Part shown: in pieces, positions 13,801-23,499 of the stretch | Layout of the letters: every line of letters begins with the position of its first letter | Numbering within the stretch: the stretch's first letter is position 1 | Assembly (NCBI GenBank): GCA_029204225.1 | Contig: CM055096.1 | Coordinates: 33,335,209 to 33,399,208, forward strand | DNA: 64,000 bases | Reading direction: 5' to 3' | Source: Diphasiastrum complanatum | Lineage: Eukaryota; Streptophyta; Lycopodiopsida; Lycopodiales; Lycopodiaceae | Made by a program: the position numbers and the translations under genes | The notes under the pieces: model-generated | Told to the model about the DNA's origin: nothing | Database searches by the model: none | Seen by the model: the letters and a program-made list of their open reading frames with translations, nothing else

Positions 13801-16800
13801 GGTGTCCATAGGTTCGGGGGCTCGACACGAACCCACTGGACCATTTGCAGCTCAATTTCAACGACGTTTGTCCGGAATTGGTCCAATGTCACGGAACGGA
13901 GTCCGTAAACCAAACCATTTGTTCCGTCCTCTGCTGCATGTCGAGACGAATCCGCATGACTAAACCGGGCTCCAAATGGTTCAATACTGGCAGCGAAACG
14001 TGCGTCCAAACTAGAAACCCTAAACGCAATCTTGAGATTCTAGGCCCGTCGAGCCAAAAAATTGGTCGGATTCAGTAAAAAACGGTCAGAACTTCGGACG
14101 AGAGGTGTTCAGAACTTCCTTCTAAACCATCAACCGCCATCCAAATCATCTGCCGTCACCTAGATCGTCGCCCGCACATGCACATGCACACAAACACAAA
14201 CACAGCACGCACACAAATACACATACACACAACACAGTGCGCACACCCACAAACACACGCAGACCCACACACATACCCATACACACACACAGCACACACA
14301 CACACACACTCCGTAAACACACACACACACACACACCCTAAACCCTAAACCCTAACACACACACACACACCCAGCCTAGGCCTAAAGCCTAAAGCTACAA
14401 CCTAATCCTAATCCACAACCACACACACACACACACTCCCTAAACCCACACACACACTCCCTAAACACACACACACACATACACAAAGCCATTAGGGCAC
14501 GCATGCACGCACGCACGTGCGCGTGCACATCCGCCATCAATGCACGTTCGCCATTGCCCGTCACTCTTTACTAGTACTCGGACGCGCCACCCGCTTCCTT
14601 AGATATATATGTATGTGAATGCGAGGTCTATACTGCCATTCATCCTATCTAAACTTTTCAAGAAACAACGTAAGCATTGACTCAAAAGTTCCATGATTTG
14701 TTATATGATAGTTTTTGCCAATGTACTGATAAAAGCAGCCGACTACATATTTTATCGTGCATTATAATGGACGGCACAAGCTGATATTACATCTAAAAAT
14801 AAAGAAACAAGCTGTCAAAGTGATTTAACCTGCCATGCAAAGCTAGTCATCCCATTTATCATTTGCAACAATACACATCACTAATTTACATAAGATTTTG
14901 CAAGATGTTTCGGCAATTCTCAAGATTAATGAAATGCAAGCTAAAACTAGCTCGATAAACCCACCTTTTGTTCTGGGATTGGCTCCAAATTTGTCTGATT
15001 AGTCGTATGCCATGGTTGAGCAATAGCAGGCCAAATGTATTGCAACTTGCAACTGGAAAGTTGAGGCTTCACTCGCAATTTATAGAAAATGCAAGTACAT
15101 CGACAATACCAATCTGATTGTTTACTCACAAGGAGGCGACGAGATCCTGGCCATCTATAAGACATTCATAACAAAAACAATTTGCACTAAATTATGCTTC
15201 ATAAGTAACAAATAAACTATAAGATATGATGCATGATAGGTCAATTGAACTGCAAACAACCAATGAAAATGAATCTTCAATGAACACTAGAAACAAAAAA
15301 TATTCAATAGCATGTCTTGCAAGCCCTACAAAGGAGCATTGCTTCTCCAGATTCTCAAGAGGAAACTCACAAGCTGCTAAACCATTCAATGCGTCTTAAT
15401 TGACCAGGTCTGGTTTTCTGAGCCCAATATGAATTAACACGCAATTAATGGATAAACTGCATAATATAGGTCAAATGTACGTGATAGGTTTAGAGGACAC
15501 TTCTCCAATAAGTAGTGAGTTGGCTAGACTACCTTTCCTCTCCATGAAGTCATGGGTTCAACTCCAATCTGCCACACAAATTTGGACATGAAATTAGAAG
15601 ACATGAGCTTGCACTTCTTCCATAGGAAGCCATTTCAACTTGACCAGTATTACATTGGTGTCAAGTATGCTGAATTTGGACATGGAGAGTTTCACTTAGA
15701 GTGCTAGAGAGGAGTGAAATCAGGTGAGGAGTGCTAGTGGGGAGTGGAATCAGGTCTTCCTCTTGAGGCATATCGGCATCATAACAAACTTCGGGTCTTT
15801 ATAGTTCCTCTAAGAAAATCACATAGAATATGTCACAACCATGTGTGGGTGTGTCTTAAAACCTTCCATAGATGGCCCTTATGTGCTCATTTACCCATAG
15901 CAATTCAACAAACTCTTGACAGGAGATGTGAATGTTGTAGAAGCAAAGATTAGCTCTCCATGAAGGGTGTTCTTAAGAGTAGTATAAGTAGAGCAACTAT
16001 TATTAAGACAACAATTCATTTGCTTCAAATCTTTAGTTGGATTCATGTCTAATCAAATCATATGATTACTTCAAAGCGCGCAAGCCAATATGAAGTTGAT
16101 TTTTGCAAAATATATGTATCCATGCTTGAATGGACAACGAAGATGAGATGAAAAATGTTGAAAATCTGGATGATTATATGTAGATTTTATCAACCTATCC
16201 ACCACAAGAACAACTAGATCATGCACTTTATCATTCAAACACAAGATAGAATTTCATGCAAGTACTATCATCTATATTAAATCATGAAAATTGTGCATGA
16301 GAGGTATTATGAGATTGTTGCTCTCTAGCAATGATCGGAATTGAAGTCAAGGCTTACCATAGACTTCCATCCTGTCTAACTTGTAGAGAATGATAGCTAT
16401 ATGTGTAAATCATTAATCGATCTCACCCAGCAGGATTATTGCTTTTATGCCAAGAGTAGACACAGTTTGCCAATAGAATTAGGATTTACTACTAGATGCA
16501 CTTGCTCTCTAGTGCAAAATAGTTTCATATGCCCTCTCCATCCCTAATCTCATTGCTAATCTAAGTTATGCACTTGGCTCATTACATTCGCCGCGTCCAT
16601 TCTTTTATTCGTTATTATGCATAAGCAGGCCTAAGGGCCCTTTTTATTAATATACTGGCCTTGGGCCCTATTTGGTCATATTTTTAGGAGTTGGTCACGT
16701 TGATTTGGAGTGGGGGTCCTCCTATTGGGAGGGTGCACTATTTTCCGTCCAAATCCTTTTCCCTCCCTTTTTTGAATCCTCTATTTGATTCAGGGAGAGG

Positions 16801-19800
16801 GTATATGTAGGGCAGCACTGTATTCCTTTATTCAGTTTATGATGATTGCTCCTCTTTAGCCTCCTTAAGCATTCTCTCTTCCTACTTTCTAGCTTAGTGA
16901 ATCTTAGCTTGTAACTATCTAGATCCATTCATTTGTTGTGTAAATATTTGTATAGTAGCATATCTGCAGAAATACACTAGTTTCCTAACAAACTGTAGAA
17001 ATACAAAGGATTCGATGACAATATTGTGTCAACATAGCCGAACAATCGAATCACCATTGAACCGAGTGCCACCATCAATTTTGAACTATCGGCTATTCAA
17101 CAACTATTTGGCTATCATCGATTATTCGCCTATCACCATCGACTCGAATACTCGAATCGAACATTCGCCGACTCAAAAGTACCTTCATCACGCCTGGACA
17201 AAATCTCTAACGGAATCGGATTTCGTCTAACAACACGTAGTGTCTTAAAACCTATTTGTAAAAGTACAGATTAAGCATTCTTTTAATCAGTTAGCCATGT
17301 GTATATATTCAATAACAATCCATGCAAAGAAGTTACTCAGTTAAGTTACTCTGTCGCTACGTCGATTTTCACTTGCGCATTATTCGATCTTTCTCTCTGT
17401 TATCACAAAGTATTGTATCAGAAAGATCGCGCATGAAACTGCATTCAAACTTGTACACATTGTTTGACTAAGTCGAACTCGTTTCAGAAACTCGAGTATT
17501 GTCGTGCCATGTCGTATGCATTGTATCTTTTATTGTCAAAGTCGTAGTCATGCAGATGAACTGATTCGTACATTAAATTATTCATAATCTATGTCGATCA
17601 TAATGCTCTAAGCTCCGCACTATCTCGCTTCCGCAATTACACTGTAAATCAATCTATTTTGTGCATGTCTACGGAATTGATTGTTTCGATCCCAGTGGCT
17701 TCGAAGCTAGGATCAAGTAAAACGATCTTCGATTTATCGAAGATGGTTTGAATCCGATAAATGCAAATCCATGCACCGAGGAACATACAGTGTTCCGATA
17801 CAGAGAGTAGACACTTGTTATAATTGTTTCACAATCAGATAATCTACTATCTACACATACTCATCTGGAACCTCCTAATGGATTCGCAATCACGGTCTCC
17901 TCTAATGGTAGACAAACTCGATGGTTCAAATTACCATTTATGGAAATTCAAGATGAAAGTCGTACTGATGGCCAAGGAATTATGGGAAATGGTCGCCCTT
18001 AGTCACCCTTAACATCTCCGACACACAAATTGGCCACATCAGACAAGCCCAATCTTCAAGAGAAGCTTGGGATATATTGAGTACACTTTACGAAGTGAGA
18101 GATGTCACTTCGAAGCTGCATCTGAGGAGAAAATTCTTCTCACTCAAAATGTCAGAAGGTGATTCTGCTGATATTAATCAATTCAAGACTCCGTTAGAGC
18201 AAATGGCAGCAATAGGTTCAGTGATCGAAGATTGGGACGCTGTCATGACCTTATTGTCAAGCTTGTCGTTTAGGACATAAGGTAGAGTTTGAGGTAGATT
18301 CATGTAAGATTCTTGATAAATGTAAGAGAGTTCTTGCACTCGAAAAGAGGCAAGGATAATCTCTATAGGCTTACTCATTGTTACTCTGCGACTGATCATG
18401 CTTTAAGCAGTTCAGTATCTGTGAATAAAGAATTGATTTGGCATTAGCAGAATTGTAATAATGGTTGTGAGGCCCAATTTAGCTTAATAAGGCCCCAAAC
18501 TTATAGAAGAGGCACAAATGACCACTATAAATAGTTGAGGTCGTGCTAAATTTGGAGGCCATTGTTCACTTTGATAATTTCAAATTCTAAGTGCTTTCTT
18601 GTGTTCTTGAAGGTTCTCTTTGAGAACTTTCTTGAATGGAATGGTGGTTCATGTGCCTACAATCACATGAGAGCTTAGATCATGCTCTAGCAATAGGCCT
18701 ATCTTATGAATGATCACTAATGATGAATAAAAGTCCTTACTTTGCCTATTTTGGTAAAGGTTTGCTATGTTTATCTATTTTCTTGATTTCTTGAGTATTT
18801 TTTTGATTTCTTGCATTTTCATTGTAATATGATGTTCATGAATGAATTAGATGTTTTAATGCTAAGGTTGGCACATGACAACAAGGAGGTAAGTCTGAAA
18901 TTTCGCAAAACCTAGTACATGGCATACAAAAGGGTTGACTCAGGAAGCACACAGGAATTCTATGCTATCTTGAATCTGAAAGTCAAGGCATTCAAGGATC
19001 CAGATTAAGGGGGGATGTTGGATTCCTAGACTCTCCATCCCTTATCTCATTGCTAATCATGATTCATTCATTTGTTGTGTAAATATTTGTACAGTCGCAT
19101 ACCAAAATGGTAGCGTCCATCATCTCCATACTTCGAAAGTGCTTCAATAGCATACCAAATAATGACCAAGATCACACAAGCCCACCAACAAAATCTTAGG
19201 AGACTATACTAATCTGATGGATGTAGAACTGCAGGACAACAATGAGCTACTCACATACACTACTATATGAATATATGTGCGATGAAAGCGTACTCTTGAG
19301 CAAATTCAAATAGAATGAGAGTCAAGACATATATACCCATATAAGATCTCAAGTTGGCCTAATTAGAGATAAAATTGGCACTTTCTTAAAGGTCCCAATA
19401 ACTTCTCAACTTATCAATCAATATGTTTATTGAATGCCACTAATAAATGATGGGTCCAAAACACCGAAACTTAGTAACACAAGATACACATGACAAATAA
19501 TAAAATGTAGAACCAAGGCCTAAGTGGTTGTTCATAACACCTTGCTATAACCAAGTATGCCACTCAATTACCTTGGATTGTGTCCAAAAGTAGCATGCTT
19601 CCTCCGTGAAAGACAATTATAACAAAAAAATTGACCGCTTGGAAGTACCTGTAAAGTATGAACGAAAAACCGTAAGCTTCAGAAAATCCATACTTTACAA
19701 AAAATTACTGCATGAACCCCTCATTGCATAGCATACATTACTAACTAGCACGAAAACGACATGAACACAATATCAAATAAAGGGCATACTTTCTCCCATA

Positions 19801-21697
19801 CTAACTTGAATATGTGGCAACTGAGAGATACATTTCACAAGAAGTTGCATGCATGCCATGCCCTTTTACGAATTCCCAATAAGTGAAGAAAGATGTTTAT
19901 GGTCTGATGAAGGTTGTTATTGGTAGTCAATGCTGACCCTAGCCTCTAGGGAACCAGATTTGAACACACTTCATTGAATATTGACCAATCATCATCACGA
20001 GAGTGAACTAAATAGTGAAGTTTCACAACAATGACTGATTAGTAGTTTTATATCCTTTGAGACTTAACTTTCTTACATGATGTGTCTTGTTTGCTTAAAC
20101 TTTATTTGTTAATGTTTTTGTTGCATGTCGGAAAAGTTACCCATCCCCGACTTTGAAGAGTTGGGCCAAGAAGTCACAAATAAGCAATGTTTTCATATCT
20201 AATGCCAGATGCGCTCTTCCATACTTGATACATGTACTGCCAATGTCTAGAGAAAGAACTAGTAATGACATGGTCTATATTAGCAATTTTGAATCATGGA
20301 GACCAAAGTGCATTATGCATTTGCACAAGGCAATAGGTTGAATAACAAATTGTTAAAAAAACAGACATTTTCAAAGGTGCTGAAGTAAGAAAAGGATGTT
20401 GTAAGGACTATTGAGTGCCGTTAGGAACATGGATAGGCAGGTAGCAAACATTTAGTTGATACCAGCTAGATCAAACAAGTCTCTTCTAGAAATTGAAAGT
20501 TCAAGACTAATCAGTTGGAGACGTTGGACAATCACACTTGCATGTTACCTATCCAAACACAAAAAAACTGATGCATAATCGTTAACATTTTGAGCCTACC
20601 CAACACAACTTAGAACACCAATGCCATCATTGAATCAGCAATGTCTGATGATAAACATACTCCATCACTCACGAGTAGGTGAAATCATATGCATAAAAAC
20701 AATGCAATAATTTCTATCACTTCTCTGTAGATGAAAGAGACCAAGTTATGATGGAAGGCTAGCACTAAGTTCTAACAAGTTTGCGTGTGTCACGACTCAC
20801 GCCTCACGCTGTATATGAAAAATGTGGTCACGAGTTGAAAATGCAGATTAAATTGCTAGTCCCAAAACCATTCACCTGAGTATACCAGAAAAGTGGCAGC
20901 CGTCATTGTGAATGTAGAAGTCAAATTTGATCATCGAAAGATGGCAATCACCCGATTCCTATCTCACCCAAGGTTCAAGCCTTGCATAAGATAAAAATCT
21001 GGTCTTCATCCTATGAACTGGACTCAGGCAATATGAAATTGCCTGTCTGTTAATGTGATGGGATCTTATCTGAGCTTGATGGATTTAGGTCAGAAGGTTG
21101 GAGTGGCAATGGTTTTTTGGAGCTCGCATCTTTTAATCTGATGTCAACTCATCAATACTCAAAGGAATATACATCACACTCAAGGACTTTCAATTATTGG
21201 TAAAGATGGCATAGGTAGAAAAGGAGAAAGATGTCGGAGACCAGGTCACTGTAGTCGGAATATTTGATAACGCTACACAACGATAAGTTGGACAATGAAA
21301 TCACTATTCACTTGCAGATATGTCGAGCTTGCCACAAACTTTGAACCAGTATCTGACATGATTGGAAGTATTGCCTGTAAAATAACATGAAAGGCAAAAT
21401 AAACAAGATAAATGTTTTCCAGCTCTGCCTTACCTTGGAAATTTGCAAGATAGGCTCTCCATTCAAACCAATCCTGGTACAGTTCATGACCCTTGCATTG
21501 TTGCCATAATCGCCAGTCAGGGATACATTGAGTAGTTTCTTTTCAAGGTAGGGGTTCACATCCTGGTGAGCTCTGACTTCTTCAGTACCTTGACAAGCGT
21601 TGAAGAGCCACACCATAGATATATTGCAGACCAGTATCAACAGCTGTGAAGAACATCGTCGGATACCCAATCTTTCCATTGGGAATTTCGCTTGCAT
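4264..21697 (-). CDS. Receptor-like protein kinase, non-RD, LRK10L/SD2-5-like kinase class (seven-exon model)
   Basis: Membrane Ser/Thr kinase expected to pass an extracellular signal to the cytoplasm. Proposed exons on the minus strand: 21697-21434, 21374-21312, 15417-15371, 15154-14965, 8043-7584, 5882-5728, 4851-4264. They total 1767 nt (588 aa plus stop), and every junction is GT-AG with matching phase. Exon 1 has a signal peptide (alternative start M at 21679); the ectodomain has NVS and NQT glycosylation sites and several Cys; the membrane segment is [20 protein letters not shown]. The kinase shows [32 protein letters not shown] and APEW. HLD in place of HRD makes it non-RD, common in immune-type plant kinases. 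The [12 protein letters not shown] loop is typical of LRK10-like and SD2-5-like kinases. Further ectodomain exons may lie between 21311 and 15418. No defect was seen in the kinase exons. The kinase half is very secure; the ectodomain assembly is inference. Confidence 0.72.
4852..5727 (-). other. Receptor kinase intron 6
   Basis: An intron of about 0.88 kb between the catalytic-loop exon and the DFG exon, GT-AG bounded. AT-rich with short frames only; no transposon recognised. Confidence 0.7.
5728..5882 (-). CDS. Receptor kinase exon 6: catalytic loop
   Basis: The exon is 155 nt: two bases complete the Gly codon from exon 5, then 51 codons. It carries [27 protein letters not shown] and the catalytic loop [12 protein letters not shown], with Leu where RD kinases have Arg. 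The donor is CCAAAA before GTACGT, phase 0. The upstream intron holds the GC-rich element at 6245-7019. Confidence 0.85.
6245..7019. mobile_element. GC-rich non-autonomous hAT-like element in intron 5
   Basis: The ends are inverted: the left starts CATAGTTGCAGC and the right, reversed, starts CATAGTTGGAGCGCGATTC. Both are followed by clustered subterminal motifs of the type GCGATTCGCG/GAATCGCG, an arrangement common in hAT transposons. The 775-bp body has no transposase and carries the G-rich block at 6682-6799. I could not find a clean 8-bp target duplication at the ends. It could be another TIR class. Confidence 0.45.
6682..6799. repeat. G-run minisatellite with short perfect hairpins
   Basis: About three degenerate units of 33-40 bp of the form GGGGGTTCGGGGGGCAGTAGCC. 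It includes the perfect hairpins GGGGGGC-AGTA-GCCCCCC and GGGGGGC-GTT-GCCCCCC and several runs of five or more G, so G-quadruplex formation is possible on the plus strand, which is the non-template strand relative to neither host exon. The composition is unlike the AT-rich surroundings. Confidence 0.6.
7584..8043 (-). CDS. Receptor kinase exon 5: membrane segment and kinase N-lobe
   Basis: The acceptor GTTGCACAG is followed by a 20-residue hydrophobic membrane segment, a basic stop-transfer and juxtamembrane stretch, then [24 protein letters not shown] (glycine loop within it), the ATP-binding Lys in [14 protein letters not shown] (helix C Glu), and [16 protein letters not shown]. The 460-nt exon ends in phase 1 at CCATCAG before GTAATT, and its phase agrees with the next exon. 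Confidence 0.85.
9178..11085 (+). pseudogene. hAT-family transposase (DUF659-type), decayed, with introns
   Basis: Would catalyse cut-and-paste transposition. After a His/Arg/Pro/Ser-rich N-terminal part (9178-9490) comes a recognisable DUF659 region: [81 protein letters not shown], then [17 protein letters not shown] and [16 protein letters not shown]. Good introns lie at 10288-10379 and 10713-10823, and probably near 9945-10045. The reading frame shifts near 9835-9850 (the continuation reads [11 protein letters not shown]) and an in-frame stop lies near 10857. No complete C-terminal dimerisation domain and no BED zinc finger were seen. Terminal repeats were not identified. Confidence 0.75.
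11225..11975 (-). mobile_element. Non-LTR retrotransposon (LINE) reverse transcriptase fragment
   Basis: Minus-strand reading gives [32 protein letters not shown] and [20 protein letters not shown] (the RT motif A Asp in VDFRKAFD), then [17 protein letters not shown]. These are successive parts of a LINE reverse transcriptase, in several frames with gaps. The segment that should hold the FADD motif is missing or shortened between about 11530 and 11430. The 5' half (endonuclease) is absent. It abuts the end of the hAT transposase. Clade not assigned. Confidence 0.7.
12291..14110. repeat. Tandem satellite, ~360-bp monomer, about 5.2 copies
   Basis: The phrase TTCTGGGATTCTAGGCCCGT and variants recurs at 12291, 12644, 13006, 13366, 13727 and 14028, giving monomers of about 353, 362, 360, 361 and 301 bp plus a partial copy. 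The fifth monomer has an internal deletion. Each full monomer contains GAAACCCTAAAC, a telomere-like box, and TGCCACTAAATGGACT in the first four. Copies differ by scattered substitutions, so the array is not freshly amplified. Confidence 0.9.
14178..14500. repeat. Degenerate CA-rich microsatellite with telomere-like insertions
   Basis: Runs of ACACAC interrupted by CCCTAAAC, GCCTAAAG and GCACGCACG motifs. It follows the satellite array directly and has the same telomere-like flavour. Minus-strand open frames here are artefacts of the repeat. Confidence 0.85.
14336..14355. repeat. Interstitial plant telomere repeat (CCCTAAA, three units)
   Basis: Perfect CCCTAAA CCCTAAA CCCTAA within the CA-rich tract: the Arabidopsis-type telomere repeat, far too short to be a telomere. 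Confidence 0.85.
14965..15154 (-). CDS. Receptor kinase exon 4 (Cys-containing juxtamembrane ectodomain)
   Basis: The acceptor TCTTATAG precedes the exon; one base completes the previous codon, then 63 codons follow. Visible features are [28 protein letters not shown] and the glycosylation site NQT. It ends EPIPEQK at AAAAG before GTGGGT in phase 0. This joins exactly to the phase-0 start of the membrane-segment exon, which is the main reason for assigning it to the kinase gene. Confidence 0.55.
15371..15417 (-). CDS. Receptor kinase exon 3 (47 nt, ectodomain, tentative)
   Basis: The acceptor TTGGGCTCAG precedes AAA ACC AGA CCT..., reading [15 protein letters not shown], and the donor is GTGAGT. 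It ends in phase 2, which fits the single leading base of the next exon. An alternative open frame over the same stretch, containing [17 protein letters not shown], cannot be excluded, but it lacks a good in-phase donor. Confidence 0.4.
15505..15570 (+). mobile_element. Possible tRNA-derived SINE head
   Basis: An A-box-like TGAGTTGGCTAGAC near 15515 and a B-box-like GGGTTCAACTCC at 15553-15564 lie at roughly tRNA spacing. No cloverleaf was confirmed, and neither a 3' tail nor flanking target duplication was found. It could be chance or a degraded tRNA pseudogene. Confidence 0.3.
15698..15754. repeat. Two-copy ~30-bp tandem repeat
   Basis: GAGTGCTAGAGAGGAGTGAA and GAGTGCTAGTGGGGAGTGGA, each followed by ATCAGGT, lie side by side in the receptor kinase intron. 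Confidence 0.6.
16534..19098 (+). mobile_element. Ty1/copia fossil A (gag plus LTR parts), in receptor kinase intron
   Basis: Plus-strand, antisense to the host gene. The 5' LTR is recognisable from about 16534 to 17411 by identity with the start of the 3' copy at 19016 (CTCTCCATCCC..., CATTTGTTGTGTAAATATTTG). A gag region at about 17880-18280 shows [18 protein letters not shown]-like and [17 protein letters not shown] motifs. Most of pol is missing; a polypurine tract AGATTAAGGGGGGA precedes the 3' LTR, which is itself partial. The 5' LTR carries an extra ~350 bp (about 16563-16921) absent from the 3' copy, and 18465-18840 looks like another inserted repeat with a TATA-like box. Old and heavily broken. 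Confidence 0.7.
19016..19098 (+). repeat. Partial 3' LTR of copia A
   Basis: Begins TGTTGGATTCC right after a polypurine tract and matches the beginning of the 5' LTR for about 80 bp. Confidence 0.65.
21312..21374 (-). CDS. Receptor kinase exon 2 (63 nt, ectodomain)
   Basis: The acceptor TATTTTACAG is followed by 21 codons in phase with exon 1 ([19 protein letters not shown] then LQ), ending before a GTGAAT donor. The frame stays open across the junction and the exon length is a multiple of three. Confidence 0.5.
21434..21697 (-). CDS. Receptor kinase exon 1: signal peptide and ectodomain start
   Basis: The ATG at 21697 (or a second at 21679, MERLGIRR) leads into a hydrophobic stretch [19 protein letters not shown] typical of a secretion signal, then a mature segment with [11 protein letters not shown] and NCTRIGLNG. 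The exon ends ATTTCCAAG before GTAAGG, an excellent donor, in phase 0. Confidence 0.6.
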
Positions 21698-23400
21698 GGC
21701 AGCTAGTCGTAAATAGCTTAATCACCGTGCAAAATCGGCGCTAACGTCCAAAGACTGCCAGATGTGCTGAATAAGCCACGACCTTCATAATTTAAGCCGG
21801 TAACGTGAAAACATATGGAAGTTCTTTTTCCTCCGATTGAAGCTGCTGTGAAAAAGAAATGCAGATAAAAGTTCCGTATTCAGCAATAACCTAGACAGCC
21901 ACTCTTTTAACTCGCTGTTGCGAAATTTTGTCAACGAAATCAAAGAATTTTTCAAGGATCCTTAACGGCGAGCTTCAGCAATGTTCACTGAAGGCACAGG
22001 TTTAGAAGACATCAACGTCAGTAAGGAATATAACATACATCGAAAGAGATGGACACTGGAAAGACCCTCCCAGCAAGGAAGAAAATATTTAAAACGACGG
22101 CAAGCAAAAGACAGCAATGAATGGGCCAAATGACATCCAAGCAAAAGGAGACAGTAACACACATCCAAAGTACAGGCCTTGTCGAAACCAAAGTACTCCA
22201 TAGAGGAGAATTGGAGAACTTAGGTTCTAAGATTAAGGCTATTATAAATCAATATTTCCGTAAGTGTATAGAAAGTATTACCGTGAAGCATGTCAAGAAT
22301 TCATAGCCAGAGCAATTACCTGTGCAAATGTTCCAGACAAAGCTGACGACCAAGTAATCAACCTCCCAATACACTGAACCCGAAAAACTACAATCTACAA
22401 CGGCTTGGTTTTTTCCAAGTGCTTCGAAGGGCATGGGCATATATTTTACTTGCATGCCATTCCTGGAGTCAACAAAGCGAGAAACAGTGAAGCCGCAAGC
22501 GATGCTCTTGGCATGCACTTACAATACAACGTTTGGTTTATTTCGGTGACAGCCCTTCACATGTAACATATTTCCAATGGTTTGGTTTGCAACGTGCAAG
22601 CTGTTACTGCGTTAAGCAAGACAACAAAAAACTTATCGTAAACCTTTGCAACTGGTACGCGCTGGCTAAAGAATGTAAATCACAAATTGGTGGCCTTCCT
22701 TAATCCGTCATGACTCACTGACTCCCATGAAGAGATCGACACCATAACAAGGTGGAATCTCATAATAATAAAACCACAAGAACCAAAAGCTTCAAGGACA
22801 CACTCCGGCCTTGCTGTTCATATCTACAATGATCAACATGTCTTGAGAGTTGAACCAAAAAGCGAAAGGACAGATAGCCAGTGCATCAACATAACAGAAT
22901 CAAGTACACGCTCTGATATTGTTCAAGACTTGCTTGGCCAGTTGGCCCCAGACCTCAGCTTTACGCACGCACGTACTATGGTTGTTGGATACGTGGACTC
23001 GAGAAGACCACTTTCCAAAGATCGAGAAACAGGACTAAAATAGACAGACTGTAAACAACAAACTGCAACAGATCAGCAACCGCTGCCAGGCACCTATCGT
23101 CTGACATTACCACAACATACAATATGCTTTTCCACACTATTATAATTACCTTCCTTACTCGTCTGAGGTCTCTGTTATGAAATATGAAATTTTCACCGTA
23201 AAAGGAAGCAAGATTACGTCACAGATAGTAGCATCGAGCACAAGATTTGTTTTCTCAAAATGATATGATAGCAGAAGATTTGGATCGTAGCAAAATTAGC
23301 TTGAGCTTCATCATGTATCGTAGCAGATAGGCAGTATTCAACGATATAAATCGAGTATTTTTCCAGAAAATTTCTGACAATTGTTGTGACCACTCAACCT
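21698..23400. other. Upstream region of the receptor kinase; promoter expected here
   Basis: Sequence 5' of the kinase start. A minus-strand open frame at 22518-22249 (89 codons, with MQVKYMPMPFEALGKNQAVV) is longer than its neighbours and ends near a GGTAATT donor-like site, but I do not recognise it. A plus-strand frame at 22843-23043 is likewise unrecognised. No core promoter element could be assigned with confidence. Confidence 0.3.
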
Positions 23401-23499
23401 CAAGTTTTCAGTCCTATGAAAATACTAGATGTGGGTAAGGCATGACATAATGTTAAAGGCATGTCATTCCCAAGTACCAAATCTTTACTAAAAGATCAA

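Larger units (their letters stand above)
8044..14964 (-). other. Receptor kinase intron 4, 6.9 kb, transposon-filled
   Basis: Between the Cys-containing exon and the membrane-segment exon. It holds, in plus coordinates, the hAT transposase at 9178-11085, a LINE fragment at 11225-11975, the ~360-bp satellite at 12291-14110, and CA/telomere-like repeats to 14500. The gaps 8044-9170 and 14500-14964 show nothing recognisable. Confidence 0.65.
15418..21311 (-). other. Receptor kinase intron 2 (or interval with unrecognised exons)
   Basis: 5.9 kb between exon 2 and exon 3. It contains the tRNA-like block near 15505, copia A at 16534-19098, and otherwise unassigned AT-rich sequence (19099-21311). 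The exon phases allow direct splicing, but short ectodomain exons could be hidden here; a candidate is the stretch ending at a GTGAAT donor near 20877. Confidence 0.5.

Noticed and set aside
14146-14564. Cys/Val-rich open frames
   Set aside because: Translation of CA repeats on the minus strand.
15316-15394. Alternative receptor-kinase exon frame with [15 protein letters not shown]
   Set aside because: It has a Cys pattern that would suit an ectodomain, but no donor in the phase required by the next exon; the overlapping frame ending at GTGAGT fits better.
20930-20990. B-box-like GGTTCAAGCC as another SINE
   Set aside because: No matching A box, tail or flanking duplication.
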